From the NCBI GenBank assembly GCA_025455225.1, contig JALOMY010000009.1, positions 1 through 21,265 of the forward strand: DNA of 21,265 bases, given 5' to 3'. Source of the DNA: Cyclobacteriaceae bacterium (lineage in GTDB: Bacteria; Bacteroidota; Bacteroidia; Cytophagales; Cyclobacteriaceae). Positions 9,801 through 16,343 of the stretch are shown here, piece by piece; position 1 is the first letter of the stretch; the number at the start of each line of letters is the position of its first letter. The notes beneath the pieces are model-generated. The model had not been told where the DNA came from. It did no database searches and saw nothing but the letters and a program-made list of their open reading frames with translations. Position numbers and translations under genes: made by a program.

Positions 9801-9875
9801 CAAAGGCTGGGCGCTAAGATTATGTATTGCCAAATACAGCAAAAGCACAATACCGCTGCGGAGTCTTACTTGCAT
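6837..9875 (-). CDS. Sensor histidine kinase with two seven-bladed Reg_prop propellers, Y_Y_Y domain and HisKA_3
   Basis: A 1012-residue membrane sensor. A signal peptide (1-23, ending LSAQ) is followed by about 14 Reg_prop repeats (roughly 45-665), recognisable by recurring D-x-x-G-x-LWIGT-x-x-GLN-x-(Y/F)D units; 14 repeats fit two seven-bladed beta-propellers in the periplasm. A Y_Y_Y domain follows (about 700-778, YKLEGLEDEW), then a single membrane helix at about 786-804. The cytosolic kinase is HisKA_3, with phospho-acceptor H826 in GDLHDEVGSSL and an ATPase domain with N937 (EALHN), DNGKGF at 964-969 and GNGLRN at 977-982. The propeller and Y_Y_Y layout matches Bacteroidota hybrid sensors of the HTCS kind, but here no receiver or AraC domain is fused. 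The output is a separate LuxR regulator two genes downstream. HTCS relatives often sense glycans; the ligand here is unknown. It starts 23 bases after the fructosamine kinase gene. Confidence 0.95.
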   Translation of the reverse strand: MQVRLRSGIVLLLYLAIHNLSAQPLLSFEHLSLREGLSQSVPNDIHQDKEGFLWIATQDGLNRYDGYTFKIYKNQADDTTSLSHSWIWKVVEDADQNLWIATWNGLNRYDRVKDRFTRYNRIQDGAIANTRTNNVFIDSSGRLWVGTWGNGLFFYDSDQDRFEPVAFPDDSSASASLIRCLFEDQKHTLWAGTFGSGLFKVDPDLKKLVQVENDQLQMERITAMTEDQEGNLWLGTYDNGLLVWDKTKNKPIKYNKQTISDNQITALLRDRENQIWIGTREGGINLLSSNTFTQWLNLASDETSVAGNHIFSIFQDHSGIVWIGSTGLSKYDKRRKKFTHITHQQNVPTTLSNRVIRHIFEDSKGRIWIGTEGGGLNQLNAHYEVINRYLHYPNDQNSISNNDVRSIVEHSDGTLWVGTLGGGLNRFNPATGKFIHYSARKDFPAGANNIQHLMLDREGILWIGTIRDGIFWYNPTSDSFIRPNFIASDSVTISSGYVNRIDQDLTGNVWISGWGGGLAMRPPSSDTLIRYLHNPQRTASLANDIVYSTHVDRKGRLWIGTAGGLNLLVKQKSKGFNQFDEEFILYSERHGLTNNVVYGIVEDQSGTLWLSTNYGLSSFDPESREFKNYHQDDGLQEEEFNANAYLRCRDGRLVFGGINGINLFKPEELFINEEIPPVSITAMNIFEKPFQEFRAQPINLRHNQNFISFEFVAMDFMAPQRNTFAYKLEGLEDEWVMAGQRRYASYTDLKPGSYVFRVIASNNDGIWNETGAALAFTIAYPFWQKPWFILAVTVVLAFIMYSIYRYRVEQKLKVERLRTKIAGDLHDEVGSSLTRISMYSDLLASDIDATTKGSYLGSIRELSREVVSTMSDIVWSIDNRSDSLGDLLLRMKDFASQFLAPRNIEVEFHTENLKEKTILSPQLKQNLYLIFKEALHNIVKHSSANKVTILILNNATGLTMEISDNGKGFSGDAENKGNGLRNMRKRASDINATLQIVNHNGTTVKLTGHVLI

Positions 9876-9898
9876 AATTAAAAATACCGTATTCGGTT

Positions 9899-10777
9899 TT
9901 ATTTATTCAGTACTTTTTGCAAAATGCTCCTAACCTGATCAGCATATCCTCCGCCAAACAAATTTACATGAACCAATAAAGGGTACAGGTTGTACACATC
10001 TGCTCGTTTATCAAAACCCTTTTGCAGAGGAAAGGCCTCATCGTAGGCAGAATAAAATTCATTATCAAATCCACCAAATAACTGAGTATAGGCGATTTCA
10101 GCCTCGCGATGGCCATAATATACAGCCGGATCTATCAGGCAGGGTTCACCGGTTTCATTGACCATCAAATTTCCTCCCCATAAATCTCCATGCAATAAAG
10201 CGGGGGGCTCTTCTGGCATTAACTCCGGTATAACTTTATATAGCGCATCAAAGTGTTTCTGGTCCGTCAGGCTTAATCGGCTTGATTGTATAGCAAGTTC
10301 AACCTGTTTTTCAAGTCGCTGTTCAATGAAAAATGATGACCACGTTGAACGGTATTCATTGTATTGACGAAGCGAGCCTATGTAGTTAGCCTGATTCAAA
10401 CCAAAATAAAGTTGCTTGTTTCGATGAAGAGCCGCAAGGCGCTGGCCCAGTAGTTTCCAAAAATTCCTGGAACGAGCCGAGCTTCGAATAAACTGCATCA
10501 CAATGAACTGCAGTCCATCTTCAGTTACATCTGTATACACAACCTCCGGTATGCAAATGGCCTTTGCCGACAACAACAACTTTAATCCTTCGGCTTCACG
10601 CTTGAACATCCCAGGATAACGGTCTGCATCATTCCACTTTACAAAATAAGATCCCTTATCGGTGCGTGCTTCTCCCCCGTTATTAATGCAACCGCCAGAG
10701 GCAGCATAAAAACCTTTTACTTTTACCGAAAGTTGACTTTCGATCAATACCTGAATTGATGTTGGAATTCTATTCAA
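9899..10777 (-). CDS. Fructosamine/ketosamine-3-kinase family protein
   Basis: A 292-residue cytosolic kinase of the fructosamine-3-kinase family, related to aminoglycoside and choline kinases. These enzymes phosphorylate sugar amines on glycated proteins or small amines, so that the adduct falls apart. Visible elements are a glycine-rich SGGCINN near 27-33, ATP lysine K47 in SYFVKWN, E61 in the following helix, the catalytic loop HGDLWGGN at 196-203 and the metal-binding DPA at 216-218. Length and order fit the family. The reading frame begins with TTG at 10777; no ATG or GTG fits nearby, and the conserved region begins soon after, so a TTG start is likely though not certain. It is the first gene of the minus-strand block and ends 23 bases before the sensor kinase, so it may share its promoter. 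Confidence 0.85.
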   Translation of the reverse strand: MNRIPTSIQVLIESQLSVKVKGFYAASGGCINNGGEARTDKGSYFVKWNDADRYPGMFKREAEGLKLLLSAKAICIPEVVYTDVTEDGLQFIVMQFIRSSARSRNFWKLLGQRLAALHRNKQLYFGLNQANYIGSLRQYNEYRSTWSSFFIEQRLEKQVELAIQSSRLSLTDQKHFDALYKVIPELMPEEPPALLHGDLWGGNLMVNETGEPCLIDPAVYYGHREAEIAYTQLFGGFDNEFYSAYDEAFPLQKGFDKRADVYNLYPLLVHVNLFGGGYADQVRSILQKVLNK

Positions 10778-10851
10778 ATTATGAAACCTGATCCTTCCTA
10801 ATTTCGTCAGCCAGAAAAGGAAATCCTATTTGTTTTTACTTTTAATATTCA

Positions 10852-11274
10852 ATGAACGTCAGGATGAAATCAGTTGATGAAATTATTCTCGATTTACCCA
10901 AGGATGAGCAGGTAATCGTGATCAAACTCCGGTCATTGATAACAGAGTGTATTCCCATGGCAATCGAAAAGAACAATTACGGAGTTCCGTTCTATACACG
11001 TAACCGAATGATTTGTTTCATTTGGCCTCCCAGCATTTATTGGGGACCTAAAACAGATGTGCTTAACCGTAAAGGTGTAACCCTTGGATTTTGCCAGGGT
11101 AATCTTTTCGCCAATGAACGCAGACTTTTACTTTCAGAAGGCAGAAAGAAGGTCTTTTGCATGTACTTTAATCATCTGCATGAAATTCAGGAAGATATTA
11201 TTCGTGAACTTTTATTTGAAGCTGATCTGATCGATCAGCAATTCCGTAAAAAGAAAATCAAAAAGCGAGGTTGA
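10852..11274 (+). CDS. DUF1801 (YdhG-like) domain protein
   Basis: A 140-residue cytosolic protein. Residues 7-125 fit the DUF1801 fold, with the opening helices around SVDEIILDLPKDEQVIVIKLRSLI, the NYGVPFYTRNRMICFIWPP strand pair and the closing helix EIQEDIIRELLFEADL. The tail is strongly basic (RKKKIKKRG). The fold resembles an iron-chaperone/frataxin-like sandwich, but no biochemical role is settled for the family. ATG at 10852 is used; an in-frame ATG at 10864 is an alternative. Divergent from the fructosamine kinase with 74 bases between. Its last 17 bases overlap the end of the TonB receptor gene on the other strand, so the two mRNAs are complementary at their 3' ends. Confidence 0.8.
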   Translation: MNVRMKSVDEIILDLPKDEQVIVIKLRSLITECIPMAIEKNNYGVPFYTRNRMICFIWPPSIYWGPKTDVLNRKGVTLGFCQGNLFANERRLLLSEGRKKVFCMYFNHLHEIQEDIIRELLFEADLIDQQFRKKKIKKRG

Positions 11275-13303
11275 TCTTTAACCCTCCGTAAAAATTTCTT
11301 CCGGGGGCTGCATTAAAGTACCGGCCCCCAGCAGCATTAAGGTCATTGCCAAGGCTGTATGTTTCATCCAGCATATTTTCAACTCCTGTATAGATTTCAA
11401 ATCGTTTGTGGATATAACCAAACCGCATACCTGGTAAAAGATAAGAATCAGCATACGCGGTATTGGCATCATTAAGAGGAAGCTTATCCGTAAACAAACA
11501 TGTAGCCCGAACATAAACACCTGCCCGGGTAGAAAGATCAAAACCCCCACTAAGAATATGAGGCGGTGTCCCGGTAAGTTCATTCCCTGAAAAATCATCC
11601 TGGTCTTTTCTGTAATCACCAAACCGGTAGTGATTATAGGTGTAACTGATCCAAAGGTTGAATCTATGTAAGAAAGCTCCGTTCGGTAGTTCGTCAGAAT
11701 ACATAATCAGTGCCTCAAGGCCCCGCTGATTGGTATTGCCTGCATTGACAAAATATTCGGCTCCGTCTTCTTCGCGCCTGATCACAATTGTCTCATTCAG
11801 GCGAAAAATATAAGTTGAAAGGTCAACTTGTAACCGGTTAGTGAATCCTTTTGCCCGAAATCCTAATTCGTAGTTTATGCCTTCTTCCGGAAGAAGATTC
11901 TCATTAAAAACTCCATTCGAAGCATTGATTTCAGCCAGAGTAGGTGGAGAAAATCCACGGCTAACGCTTGCCATTACAGCCATGGATGGTCGTGCCTTCC
12001 ACATGGCTGCTATACGTGGCATTAACTGGGGATCGTATGTTAATTTTTCTTGTTTTGAATCCGGATCTGACAGAAGCAGGTAGGTAATCTTTTGCTGGTT
12101 TAAACTTAAACCTACGGTCGCGCTGAACGTATTCCAGCGCATTTCTCCCTGACCGAATAAACTGAAGATAAATGCTTGGGCCTCATCATCGGCAAGCAAA
12201 GCACCTTCCTGGCCGCCCACATTTTGGTATGATTTGGTGGGTAAAAATCCTGATTGAAATTCACCTCCGCCAATCGCAGTAAGAATTGCTTTCCCTACAG
12301 GCTGATTAAACGTAGTAACTGAGCGGGCACCAAAGCTTTGCTCATTACGATGATCATAATTACGGATAGCAGCATTCTTAAAGTTTACAAGGTTACCATA
12401 GACGCTGGTTCGGTTATGTAATTTTCTGCTGAATGCATACTCATGGGAAACACCCATGAAGAACGATTGAAGATGCACCCTTGCATCTTGTTCTACGGCA
12501 CCAGGTAATAGTGCTGTAGCCGGACGGGCCTGTCGTGGATCTTCCTGAAATTCAGTTAAGGTCAATCCTCCCGGAGTTTCATAGAAGAGATCGCTGTAAA
12601 AAATATAAGTCTCAAGAACCTGTGCATCATCCAAATCAAAACGAAATACACTGTTAACAACATCCCTCGACATTCGGGTTTGTTCCCGGTATCCATCTGA
12701 TTGCTGATGAAGAACCTGTACCTGGTGAGACGATTGCTCTCCGGCTTCTTCATAAGAAAGCTGGACCAATTCACTTCCATAAGAACCCAATTGTAAACTG
12801 GCTTTCAGATAATGACCTTGAGTAATTACCGGGCTGTTCAATAACAAAACTCCTCCGGTACCTGCTCCATATAAACTAGAGCCCGGGCCTTTAAGAATTT
12901 CAATTGATCCCGTCATGGCCGGATCAAGCTGATTGAGGTATGTATTCCCTCCCGGGTCTGTAAGAGGAATCTGATTCCAGTATACTTTTACATTACGAAC
13001 ACCAAAGGGAGAACGAAGCGTGCTTCCCCGTATGGAAACCCGGTAACTTCCCGGTGAACGCTCTTCGAGCCGTACTCCAGGCACCGTGTTAAATGATGGA
13101 ACCAAGGTAGACTCATTAAAACGGTAACGTTCGGTTGCGCTCAATACTCCAACCGGGGCAGGTGTTTCAAAAAGCGGGCGATTGTATTGATAGGCTTGAA
13201 TTACAACTTCGTTTAACTCGCGAACGGTATCTTGTTTTACCTCTACCTGCGCGTTAATCGGGTAAATAGTACTTACAAAACCGAGTAAAAGAATAAATCG
13301 CAT
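11258..13303 (-). CDS. TonB-dependent outer-membrane receptor
   Basis: A 681-residue TonB-dependent receptor, importing a ligand through a 22-strand outer-membrane barrel with energy from TonB-ExbBD. The start is set at the ATG at 13303; the codon before it is GTG and adds one residue. The signal peptide ends near NAQ (about residue 19). The segment NEVVIQAY just after may be the TonB box. The plug domain follows (about 45-160), with SFNTVPGVRL, RVSIRGSTLRSPFGVRNVKVYWNQIPL in part, and SIEILKGPGSSLYGAGTGGVLLLNS. The barrel covers the rest and ends in a Phe (LKINLAF), as outer-membrane proteins do. There is no N-terminal carboxypeptidase-like domain and no SusD gene beside it, so it is not a SusC glycan receptor. 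A FecA-like iron chelate or vitamin substrate is possible, but nothing in the sequence decides it. Confidence 0.92.
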   Translation of the reverse strand: MRFILLLGFVSTIYPINAQVEVKQDTVRELNEVVIQAYQYNRPLFETPAPVGVLSATERYRFNESTLVPSFNTVPGVRLEERSPGSYRVSIRGSTLRSPFGVRNVKVYWNQIPLTDPGGNTYLNQLDPAMTGSIEILKGPGSSLYGAGTGGVLLLNSPVITQGHYLKASLQLGSYGSELVQLSYEEAGEQSSHQVQVLHQQSDGYREQTRMSRDVVNSVFRFDLDDAQVLETYIFYSDLFYETPGGLTLTEFQEDPRQARPATALLPGAVEQDARVHLQSFFMGVSHEYAFSRKLHNRTSVYGNLVNFKNAAIRNYDHRNEQSFGARSVTTFNQPVGKAILTAIGGGEFQSGFLPTKSYQNVGGQEGALLADDEAQAFIFSLFGQGEMRWNTFSATVGLSLNQQKITYLLLSDPDSKQEKLTYDPQLMPRIAAMWKARPSMAVMASVSRGFSPPTLAEINASNGVFNENLLPEEGINYELGFRAKGFTNRLQVDLSTYIFRLNETIVIRREEDGAEYFVNAGNTNQRGLEALIMYSDELPNGAFLHRFNLWISYTYNHYRFGDYRKDQDDFSGNELTGTPPHILSGGFDLSTRAGVYVRATCLFTDKLPLNDANTAYADSYLLPGMRFGYIHKRFEIYTGVENMLDETYSLGNDLNAAGGRYFNAAPGRNFYGGLKINLAF

Positions 13304-13507
13304 CACCGGTAAAATGATTCATGCGGAAATACCGCCTTCCATCATCCGTAAACGCCCAATAACTTGTATTTCAATCGAATACGCAAGATTTTCCAAAGAA
13401 ATTCGGAAAAAATGACGACCTTGCGGCCCTTCGAACTAAACGGGCCTCGCTGCGGTTATACAATTGCTGTTAAAACGGTCCAAATACAATAAAAACAACT
13501 AATAATC
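13304..13507. other. 204-base divergent intergenic region with a GC-rich structured patch
   Basis: This gap separates the TonB receptor (-) from the small basic protein (+) and must hold promoters for both. Most of it is AT-rich. A GC-rich patch near 13421-13455 contains GGCCC (13425-13429) and GGGCC (13442-13446), which can pair around a loop holding TTCGAA. A small hairpin GCGG-AAATA-CCGC lies at 13323-13335. I see no close match to the Bacteroidota TTTG / TANNTTTG promoter on either strand, and no known riboswitch. Confidence 0.4.
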
Positions 13508-13738
13508 ATGGGAAGACCTCCAGTACTACCGAAAAAGAAAAAAGACGGATTTTATATTGAAATTCGCAATAAAGGAACAAAATCACCCGGTACAATCATT
13601 ATTCGCGATACACGCGAGTCCATGATGCAGGCAGCCCGGATGTACGAAATTACTAAAGACGTAACCATTCTGGGAGAACACCGCGGAGGAAAGCGAGTTG
13701 AAGAATCCAGAAAGAAAAGTTCAGTTAAAGTTAAGTAA
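13508..13738 (+). CDS. Small basic protein, function unknown
   Basis: A 76-residue, lysine- and arginine-rich cytosolic protein with no signal peptide. It opens MGRPPVLPKKKKDGFYIEIRN in style, that is, a short basic Pro-rich leader before beta-like stretches (GFYIEIRN, GTIIIRD) and a helix (ESMMQAARMYE), and it ends in a basic tail (RVEESRKKSSVKVK). The composition suggests binding to nucleic acid, but I do not recognise a family. It is a single-gene unit: a long leader upstream and a strong intrinsic terminator that begins in its stop codon. This separation and the orderly codon use argue for a real, well-expressed gene rather than a chance reading frame. Confidence 0.75.
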   Translation: MGRPPVLPKKKKDGFYIEIRNKGTKSPGTIIIRDTRESMMQAARMYEITKDVTILGEHRGGKRVEESRKKSSVKVK

Positions 13739-13764
13739 GGGGTTTAAAACCCCTTTCTTTTTTT
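13737..13764 (+). terminator. Rho-independent terminator overlapping the stop codon
   Basis: AAGGGG (13737-13742) pairs with CCCCTT (13750-13755) around an AT-rich loop that is itself self-complementary. It is followed by TCTTTTTTT to 13764. The left arm uses the last two bases of the TAA stop of the small basic protein gene. Stem, loop and T-run have the classic order, and it isolates that gene from the phosphodiesterase gene at 13800. Confidence 0.88.
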
Positions 13765-13799
13765 CTAACCTGCATACCAAATACTCCACTTCGATCAGG

Positions 13800-15014
13800 A
13801 TGCGGCTTTTCGTGTTTACACTAGCCCTGCTGGGACTTCTTTCATTATCAGCCCAGTGTAAAGACACCCCTTACGTAATATTGGTTTCCTTTGATGGATT
13901 CCGGCATGATTATGTCGAACGATTCAATCTTACCCATTTCAAAGAATTTATCCGTCAAGGTGCTGCCGCGGAGGGTCTCATTCCTTCGTTTCCCAGCAAA
14001 ACATTTCCAAATCATTATACAATCGTAACCGGATTATATCCTGGTCACCATGGACTTGTTGATAATTCATTTTTCGATTCGGAGCTTGACTTACAATATG
14101 GAATGCGTGATCGCGATAGAGTAGAGAATGCTGCTTTTTATGGTGGCACTCCCTTGTGGCAATTAGTTCAGCAAAAGGGGCTGCATTCTGCTTCCTATTT
14201 TTGGGTAGGCTCTGAAGCGCCTATTCAGGGCCGGTACCCAACTTATTATTATAAGTACGATGAATCTGTTGCTGACAGCATCCGGGTAGATCAGGCAATA
14301 ACCTGGCTTACCCTACCAAAAAAAGAACGACCTCATTTTATTACGCTCTATTTTTCCCTGGTCGATTCGGAAGGTCACCGCACAGGAACACATTCAGAAC
14401 AGTTAAAAAGCAAACTTCAAGAAGCAGATAACTTACTCGGACGATTGATGCATCAGGTAAAGCGAATCAACCTGCCGGTAAATATTATCCTGGTTTCTGA
14501 TCATGGTATGCTCGAACTTAAGCAAGAAGAAGCATCGTATATTACACTCAGTCATTTAATTAATGTTGCCGATTCATCCGTTAAAATTATTAACGGAGGC
14601 ACTCAGGTTCACTTGTATTCTTCCCTGGTTGATTCACTCCACCGGATTCTTAAAAAAAATGAAATCCATTACAGGGTTTACAAGCGAGATGAAATGCCTT
14701 TACGTTGGCATTATAATAATCCAAGGGTTGGTGATTTACTTTTAGTTGCACATCCCGGCTACTACTTCCAGATTTTGAGTAAAAATTTCGGGAATGTGAA
14801 ATATCCTGTGTTTGGTGTACATGGTTACGATCCCGCTGAAGTACCTGAAATGAACGGGATCTTTTACGCTTGCGGTCCGAATATTAAAACCGGAGCAACA
14901 TTACCTGCTTTTGAAAACGTTCATATCTATCCCTTTATCGCACGATTACTGGGTATACAACCTCCGGTAACGGATGGAGATTTATCTGTACTGAATCCGA
15001 TTTACCAAAAGTGA
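13800..15014 (+). CDS. Exported nucleotide pyrophosphatase/phosphodiesterase (ENPP family)
   Basis: A 404-residue alkaline-phosphatase-superfamily enzyme that hydrolyses phosphodiester or pyrophosphate bonds, probably of nucleotides or phospholipid head groups, with two zinc ions. The start is the ATG at 13800, because residues 1-19 (MRLFVFTLALLGLLSLSAQ) form a signal peptide; an upstream in-frame start at 13698 would lie inside the previous gene. All expected catalytic residues are present with family spacing: D32 (SFDGF), nucleophile T68 (PSKTFPNHY), D189 and H193 (DSEGH), D234 and H235 (SDHGM) and H341 (HGYD). This spacing matches bacterial NPP closely. C20 directly follows the probable cleavage site, but the -1 residue is Gln, so it is not a good lipobox. 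The stop is directly followed, with no gap, by the convergent ispH stop. Confidence 0.92.
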   Translation: MRLFVFTLALLGLLSLSAQCKDTPYVILVSFDGFRHDYVERFNLTHFKEFIRQGAAAEGLIPSFPSKTFPNHYTIVTGLYPGHHGLVDNSFFDSELDLQYGMRDRDRVENAAFYGGTPLWQLVQQKGLHSASYFWVGSEAPIQGRYPTYYYKYDESVADSIRVDQAITWLTLPKKERPHFITLYFSLVDSEGHRTGTHSEQLKSKLQEADNLLGRLMHQVKRINLPVNIILVSDHGMLELKQEEASYITLSHLINVADSSVKIINGGTQVHLYSSLVDSLHRILKKNEIHYRVYKRDEMPLRWHYNNPRVGDLLLVAHPGYYFQILSKNFGNVKYPVFGVHGYDPAEVPEMNGIFYACGPNIKTGATLPAFENVHIYPFIARLLGIQPPVTDGDLSVLNPIYQK

Positions 15015-16235
15015 TTATTGAAATTCCTTCATCACTTCTTCAAGTGACCTGCTGCCTGAAAAATATCCTATAATTTTCTGTAATACCCGGTCAACCAATG
15101 TATCCGGGCATGATGCCCCGCTGGTCAAGACAATCTTCACTTTTTCACGGTCTGGCAAATAGGGTACTGTAATCAGTTTTCTTTTTTTAGGATAATCAAA
15201 GTGATGAATTTCTTCACGTGATTTAATTTCATTTTCTGAGTTGATAAAGTACGTAGGAAATTTACGTTCGCACAATTCAACAAGATGAGATGTATTTGAA
15301 CTGTTGTAACCTCCTACCACAATAGCAAGATCAGCATCGGTTTCCAGCAGGGCATACGTTGCATCCTGGTTGTCGTTAGTAGCGTAGCATAGGGTATCAC
15401 GTGTATCCGCAAAATGCTCACGTATATTTTCTTCTCCGTATTTTTCTACCATAAGCATACGGAAGTAATCGGCAATAGCTTGCGTTTCGGAGGCCAGCAT
15501 TGTAGTTTGATTTACAACACCAACGCGCTGAAGATCCTGATCGGGGTTAAAACCTTCGGAATGTTTCCAGGCAAACATTTCAAAAAACTCATCTCTGGAT
15601 TTTCTTCCCGTAATAAACTCACCCAGGCGTTTGGCATCCTCCATATCGCGAACAATAACGGATGGCCCGGTTGAAGAACTGTGTGAAAATGTTGCCCGTG
15701 TTTCTTCATGTTTGGGTTTTCCATGAATGATGATGGTATACTGATCCCTTCCCAGTTTTTCTGCCCGGTTCCAGACTTTCTCTACAAACGGGCAAGTGGT
15801 ATTGTACTTCTGAATTTCAACACCGCGGTCTAAAAGCAAATGCTCGATTTCCAGAGTTGTACCAAATGCCGGAATAATGACAACATCATCCTTACCAATG
15901 CTCTCCCAGGGAACAAACTGAGTCCCATCCGTATCCATTATGAATTGAATTCCACGGTCCAGCAAGTCCTGGTTGACTTCCTGGTTGTGAATCATCTGGC
16001 TTAACAGATACACTTTTTTGTCTTGATTTTCTTCTAATGCCCGGTAACTGATCTCAATGGCATTCTCTACTCCATAACAGAATCCGAAATGACGGGCAAT
16101 ATAAAATCCTATGGGTCCGAAATCGATAAATACCGATGAGTAGTCCTGTTTGCGGGGATCTTTTGTTTTTCGGGACTCCTTAATTCGGCCAGTTATTGAC
16201 GACCGGTAATAGGCGGGAATTTCAAACTTTTTGAT
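15015..16235 (-). CDS. ispH: 4-hydroxy-3-methylbut-2-enyl diphosphate reductase, probable ATC start
   Basis: IspH (LytB) is the [4Fe-4S] enzyme that makes IPP and DMAPP in the last step of the MEP isoprenoid pathway. From 16235 the product is 406 residues, the long form seen in Cytophagales and Flavobacteria with about 40 residues before the core (KKFEIPAYYRSS, then DFGPIGFYIARHFGFCYGV). The cluster cysteines are C53 (GFCYGV), C148 (TTCPFV) and C283 (DTLCYAT); QTTMLASE and SGASCPDTLVD are also present. The first GTG, at 16013, would remove C53 and cannot give an active enzyme. The frame is open upstream to the stop at 16269-16271, yet that stretch holds no ATG, GTG or TTG. ATC at 16233-16235 sits where homologues have Met (Met-Lys-Lys-Phe), so it is the best start. 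A sequencing error changing G to C is the alternative. It lies downstream of htrA and the 57-residue gene. Confidence 0.9.
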   Translation of the reverse strand: MKKFEIPAYYRSSITGRIKESRKTKDPRKQDYSSVFIDFGPIGFYIARHFGFCYGVENAIEISYRALEENQDKKVYLLSQMIHNQEVNQDLLDRGIQFIMDTDGTQFVPWESIGKDDVVIIPAFGTTLEIEHLLLDRGVEIQKYNTTCPFVEKVWNRAEKLGRDQYTIIIHGKPKHEETRATFSHSSSTGPSVIVRDMEDAKRLGEFITGRKSRDEFFEMFAWKHSEGFNPDQDLQRVGVVNQTTMLASETQAIADYFRMLMVEKYGEENIREHFADTRDTLCYATNDNQDATYALLETDADLAIVVGGYNSSNTSHLVELCERKFPTYFINSENEIKSREEIHHFDYPKKRKLITVPYLPDREKVKIVLTSGASCPDTLVDRVLQKIIGYFSGSRSLEEVMKEFQ

Positions 16236-16287
16236 AACCTGTACTTTTAATGTTAATAAACCGTAAAGTTATCAATTAGTTTATTAG

Positions 16288-16336
16288 GTACCCGGCCCAG
16301 GATGATATCCTTCTTAATTCATCCCGCACCGGGTAC
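16288..16336 (-). other. Inverted repeat between the 57-residue gene and ispH
   Basis: GTACCCGG (16288-16295) and CCGGGTAC (16329-16336) are perfect 8-base inverted arms. Inside them AGGAT-GAT-ATCCT (16299-16311) forms a second small hairpin. Read on the minus strand the structure begins 7 bases after the stop of the 57-residue gene and ends about 52 bases before the proposed ispH start. It has no T-run, so it may be an mRNA processing or stability element, or a leader structure of ispH, rather than a terminator. Confidence 0.4.
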
Positions 16337-16343
16337 ACTTGTA

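Noticed and set aside
6837..9875. Repeats in the sensor kinase as DNA repeats or a recombination hotspot
   Set aside because: They are diverged at the DNA level; the periodicity is protein-level Reg_prop propeller blades.
11258..13303. SusC-type glycan uptake locus
   Set aside because: No SusD gene, no N-terminal carboxypeptidase-like domain and no glycosidase beside the receptor.
13698..13799. Upstream in-frame start of the phosphodiesterase
   Set aside because: It would overlap the small basic gene and its terminator and bury the signal peptide 34 residues inside; ATG at 13800 fits.
15015..16013. ispH as a 332-residue protein from GTG
   Set aside because: It would lack the first iron-sulfur cysteine and a conserved N-terminal segment that is intact upstream in the same frame.
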